Below, piece by piece: positions 61,460 through 64,000 of a DNA stretch of 64,000 nt. The stretch is from Listeria monocytogenes. Its GTDB lineage: Bacteria; Bacillota; Bacilli; Lactobacillales; Listeriaceae. Below the pieces are notes generated by a model that saw only the letters and a program-made list of their open reading frames with translations, was not told where the DNA came from and made no database searches. How positions within the stretch are numbered: the first letter of the stretch is position 1; each line of letters starts with the position of its first letter. The stretch spans positions 698,001 to 762,000 of the forward strand of contig NZ_CP168900.1 of NCBI RefSeq assembly GCF_041765605.1. The letters are read 5' to 3'. Made by a program: the position numbers and the translations under genes.

Positions 61460-62128
61460 ATGAATCCAGTAGAACAAGTAATAAGTGCTAGACAAGCCGA
61501 GTTTCAAAGCGCGTTCGAAGCAGCAAAACAATCGGCCACTACGTTTGAAACAAAATTAAACGAACGCTTAAATGCGACCAAGCAAACAACTACGACTAAT
61601 GTGCAAACAGTCACCGATGCCGAACTAACTCGCGCCAGAGAAGCGTACGAAGCATTAATCAATCAATCGGAAACCAAGTCTGCTGTAACCACATCTAGTA
61701 CGACAACCGAGACTCTTGCAGCACCAACCGGAGAGCTAACCAATTGGAACAACTACCAAATCAAACCAATCAGTGCGGAAAACGAAGGGAAATATAGCGA
61801 CTTAATCAAAACAGCTGCAGCCAAGTACGGCGTCCCAGAAGCACTCATCAAACGCGTCATCCAAGTAGAATCCAATTACAATCCAAATGTTGTCTCAAGC
61901 GCTGGCGCAACAGGTCTAATGCAGCTAATGGCCGGTTCTAATCGGACCGATCCAGCCACCAATATCGATGCGGGAACGAAAGAACTCGCAGGATACATCA
62001 AAAAATACGATGGCGACCTAAGACTAGCTTTAGCAGCCTATAATGCTGGACCAGGAAACGTCCGCAAATACGGCGGCGTACCACCATTCAAAGAAACGCA
62101 AAACTATTTAAAGAAAATTATCGGATAA
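61460..62128 (+). CDS. SLT-type lytic transglycosylase without signal peptide
   Basis: I use ATG 61460 after AAAGGAGTGCC; GTG 61451 is in the ribosome binding region. The 222-residue protein has an N-terminal coiled coil (residues 1-60), a Thr-rich linker, and a C-terminal SLT domain with catalytic Glu in VIQVESNYNP, GATGLMQLM and LALAAYNAGPGNV. No secretion signal is present, so export through the flagellar type III system is likely, like FlgJ, to open peptidoglycan for the rod. No flgJ is in the window. Confidence 0.85.
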   Translation: MNPVEQVISARQAEFQSAFEAAKQSATTFETKLNERLNATKQTTTTNVQTVTDAELTRAREAYEALINQSETKSAVTTSSTTTETLAAPTGELTNWNNYQIKPISAENEGKYSDLIKTAAAKYGVPEALIKRVIQVESNYNPNVVSSAGATGLMQLMAGSNRTDPATNIDAGTKELAGYIKKYDGDLRLALAAYNAGPGNVRKYGGVPPFKETQNYLKKIIG

Positions 62129-62141
62129 GGGAGAATAAACC

Positions 62142-62786
62142 ATGGGAAACTGGCAACAAAAGTGGGAATCGTGGCGCGATATGACCACGGCAATGCAACA
62201 AGAAATTAAAATTGAAGCAGCCGAAAAAGTGACTTCCTACATAAAAAACGACCAATTTGAAGAAGCGATTAATGTTATCAGACAAACCGAAAATCTCCTA
62301 AACGAACTTGACTTTGAAACAAAAATGAACCGCGTCGAAGAACAACTCCAAGCCTTCACATCCGACCAAGAAGCAGCTAAATCATTCGAGGCAAGCCAAC
62401 TTCAAAACCTAGAAAAACCAAACACAACCGTAAGTTTCGATCTCGCTAGCGTAAAATCAGAAGCAATCAACCAGTTCACCAAACGCGACTTTAATCTAGT
62501 AGATTCACACGATACCCACATGCAATTTCTGAAAGGAAACCGCAATTTTTACATGGACATTTTCAACCCCGAAGAAAGCGAAGAACATCACTACGCTAAC
62601 CTCCATGAAAAATGCCAATACAAAAATATCGGATTTATTTGTCAAGATGATGCCGCAGCCGAAATTGCCACAAACCTAACAAATGAATGGCTTGAAACAT
62701 TAGAAGCTCCTAAAAAGAAATTTTTAACAGTCAACATCGCCAATTTAACCGCGATGAAACAAAACCCAGAAGTACTATTTCAATAA
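62142..62786 (+). CDS. conserved protein of unknown function, end of motility operon
   Basis: The 214-residue soluble protein has an N-terminal helical part (AEKVTSYIKNDQFEEAINVIRQTENLL) and a C-terminal mixed domain (FYMDIFNPEESEEHHYANLHEKC, then KNIGFICQDDAAAEIATNLT). No motif I know. It starts 13 bases after the transglycosylase and ends at a strong terminator, so it closes the motility operon. Confidence 0.6.
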   Translation: MGNWQQKWESWRDMTTAMQQEIKIEAAEKVTSYIKNDQFEEAINVIRQTENLLNELDFETKMNRVEEQLQAFTSDQEAAKSFEASQLQNLEKPNTTVSFDLASVKSEAINQFTKRDFNLVDSHDTHMQFLKGNRNFYMDIFNPEESEEHHYANLHEKCQYKNIGFICQDDAAAEIATNLTNEWLETLEAPKKKFLTVNIANLTAMKQNPEVLFQ

Positions 62787-62787
62787 A

Positions 62788-62824
62788 CAAAAAGAGAGAC
62801 GCTATTATGCGTCTCTCTTTCTAA
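62788..62824. terminator. terminator of the second motility operon
   Basis: AAAGAGAGACGC (62791-62802) pairs perfectly with GCGTCTCTCTTT (62809-62820). It also faces the convergent membrane protein gene. Confidence 0.9.
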
Positions 62825-62834
62825 TTTTATAAAG

Positions 62835-63173
62835 CTAATTTTGTGATGCATCGATTTTTCGATCATAAATAGTTGCGATAATCCCAGCTATAATATAAAG
62901 TGCACCAGGAATCGGATTTATATATAGATCTTCTATTAGGTTGGCGCCTAACAATAGAATCCCACTAATAAATAGAAAGATAATTTTATTGTTAATAGTT
63001 AGAGAACGTGTGAGGATAATGCAACAAACACAATGAGCTAGCATAACAAATGCTGTCAAACTAATGACAGGGAATAAATTTATCGCGTCTCCCAGAGCTT
63101 TTAACGTATAAAAGGCAAAAATAAATTCTAAAAAACAGGCACACCATACTAAAGTTTTAATGAAAGATAACAT
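62835..63173 (-). CDS. small polytopic membrane protein, unknown
   Basis: The 112-residue protein has four hydrophobic helices (near 5-21, 34-55, 62-78 and 86-104) and a short polar tail (DRKIDASQN). It has its own promoter on the minus strand (TTGCAT 63255-63260, 18 bp, TATACT 63231-63236). I do not recall it from the reference L. monocytogenes order at this point, where the motility operon is followed directly by lftR, so it may be strain-variable. Confidence 0.6.
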   Translation of the reverse strand: MLSFIKTLVWCACFLEFIFAFYTLKALGDAINLFPVISLTAFVMLAHCVCCIILTRSLTINNKIIFLFISGILLLGANLIEDLYINPIPGALYIIAGIIATIYDRKIDASQN

Positions 63174-63291
63174 ATTATTTATTCCTTTCTAAGAAGTATA
63201 AGTAGATAGGTTGGAATTTAATTCTATTTTAGTATACTTTTATTCCTGCTACAAATGCAATAAGAATTGCTATCTTTTTTCTAAAAATCAA

Positions 63292-63346
63292 TTGACAATC
63301 AATCTACTTTGTATTACTATATACTTGTACCTAGTAACAACTAGTA
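63292..63346 (+). promoter_or_regulatory. lftR promoter and likely operator
   Basis: TTGACA (63292-63297), 17-base spacer, TACTAT (63315-63320), a strong sigma-A promoter. Just downstream, CTAGT-AACA-ACTAG (63331-63344) is a perfect 5-bp dyad, a candidate site for LftR autorepression. Confidence 0.7.
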
Positions 63347-63361
63347 GAGGAGTGAATTCAA

Positions 63362-63688
63362 ATGAAAGGACTTACCGAGTTACTCAAAGGTAGTTTAGAA
63401 GGAATGATTTTGGAGCGAATTTCTAGAGGAGAAACTTACGGCTATGAAATCACCAAATACCTTAACGACCTAGGCTTTGATGAAATCGTCGAAGGAACCG
63501 TCTACACCATTCTCGTCCGCCTTGAGAAAAAAGGATTAGTCGAGATAGAAAAGAAAAAATCAGAATTAGGTCCACCACGAAAATTTTACAGATTAAGTCC
63601 GGCTGGAGAAGAAGAGTTAGCCATTTTTTGGAAGCGTTGGGACTTTATGCAAGGAAAAATCATGCAAGTTAAAGGAGGGCAAGCCTAA
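63362..63688 (+). CDS. lftR: LftR, PadR-family transcriptional repressor
   Basis: The 108-residue PadR-type winged-helix protein (YGYEITKYLNDLGFDEIVEGTVYTILVRLEKKGLV and RKFYRLSPAGEEELAIF) has a short C-terminal dimer helix. In L. monocytogenes, the PadR-type protein encoded after the motility operon is LftR, which represses a multidrug efflux system (lieAB) and affects host-cell invasion (Kaval and colleagues, from memory). Stop overlaps the next start (TAATG). Confidence 0.8.
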   Translation: MKGLTELLKGSLEGMILERISRGETYGYEITKYLNDLGFDEIVEGTVYTILVRLEKKGLVEIEKKKSELGPPRKFYRLSPAGEEELAIFWKRWDFMQGKIMQVKGGQA

Positions 63689-64000
63689 TGTTTAAATGGT
63701 ACACAAAATACCGCGAAGAAAAACGAGATTATAAGCAGTACAAAAAACGAATAGCTGCTTTGCCAGAAGATTACAAAACCGCAATGAAAGCAATCGAAAC
63801 CTATTTATGGAGCTTTGCAAAAGGCGCAGGGATGTTCGAAATCCTAAAAAATGTCCTCGAAATGTTCGAAAATGCCGCAGCTGACAACCTAGAACTAAAA
63901 GCTGTTGTTGGTGACGACCTAGCCGAATTCGCCGACAACTTACTAAGTGAATTTCCAGAAGAAACTTGGATGGATACTCAACGAAAAAAACTGCGTGATT
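63688..64000 (+). CDS. lftS: LftS, DUF1048-family protein (3' end outside window)
   Basis: ATG 63688 shares a base with the lftR stop, so translation is coupled. The visible 104 residues (MFKWYTKYREEKRDYKQYKKR, then a helical WSFAKGAGMFEILKNVLEMFE part) match DUF1048, which typically pairs with PadR regulators. Its role is unclear; the gene is truncated by the window end. Confidence 0.8.
   Translation, partial: MFKWYTKYREEKRDYKQYKKRIAALPEDYKTAMKAIETYLWSFAKGAGMFEILKNVLEMFENAAADNLELKAVVGDDLAEFADNLLSEFPEETWMDTQRKKLRD

Noticed and set aside
63211-63393. 60-codon ORF between the membrane gene and lftR
   Set aside because: Overlaps the lftR promoter and start, with no ribosome binding site.

Overview
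The window is low-GC Firmicute DNA and almost certainly Listeria, most likely Listeria monocytogenes or a close relative. The flagellin at 37819 reads as the L. monocytogenes FlaA sequence as I remember it. The motility locus also carries the Listeria-specific regulators MogR (23675, minus strand) and GmaR (34748). No sigma-D gene and no sigma-D-type flagellin promoter is visible. Species and identity calls rest on memory and translated sequence, not on database searches.

Layout. Positions 1-18.3 kb hold chromosomal housekeeping and accessory genes: the end of a YhgE/Pip membrane protein, a GntR regulator, a GNAT enzyme, DUF975 and DUF420 membrane proteins, a PPP-type phosphatase, an HhH-GPD glycosylase, an Rgg-like regulator, an orphan IS3 OrfA-like protein, a 909-residue LPXTG surface protein with five 80-residue repeats, a frameshifted AhpD-like gene, a PdxK/ThiD-type kinase, a Cof-type phosphatase, a sugar acetyltransferase, an ABC exporter, and a sigma-B-type operon (38-residue membrane peptide, SDR oxidoreductase, 57-residue protein). 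Positions 18.3-21.6 kb form a decaying island: a candidate sigma-B-driven sRNA, two related copies of a structured minus-strand RNA element with three UCCC motifs each, a broken YiiX-like (permuted papain) gene, two small membrane proteins and a broken short ORF. Two tandem DUF805 genes follow.

Positions 22.5-62.8 kb hold the motility regulon. MogR and a small partner gene lie on the minus strand. Then come the export apparatus (FliO-like, FliPQR, FlhB, FlhA), FlhF, FlgG, CheR, MotAB, GmaR and CheV. After these come flaA; cheY and cheA; a FliN-like protein; FliJ- and FliK-like proteins; FlgD and FlgE; a second FliN-like protein; FliM and FliY. The locus ends with the filament, hook-junction, cap, chaperone, rod, MS-ring, switch and ATPase genes plus a lytic transglycosylase. 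MogR boxes (TTTT-N5-AAAA) cluster before the fliO-like gene, flaA, cheY and the YaaR-like gene at 50192. A sigma-B-type promoter inside fliQ/fliR on the minus strand would give mogR a 1.7-kb leader antisense to fliPQ: the known Listeria excludon.

Positions 62.8-64 kb contain a small membrane protein and the lftR-lftS (PadR/DUF1048) pair, the latter cut by the window end.

How the genes work together: MogR represses the motility promoters, and GmaR, encoded in the locus, antagonises MogR and glycosylates flagellin. The sigma-B-type promoter links general stress to repression of the export genes, both through more MogR and through antisense RNA. FliY appears to be the only CheY-P phosphatase in the locus.
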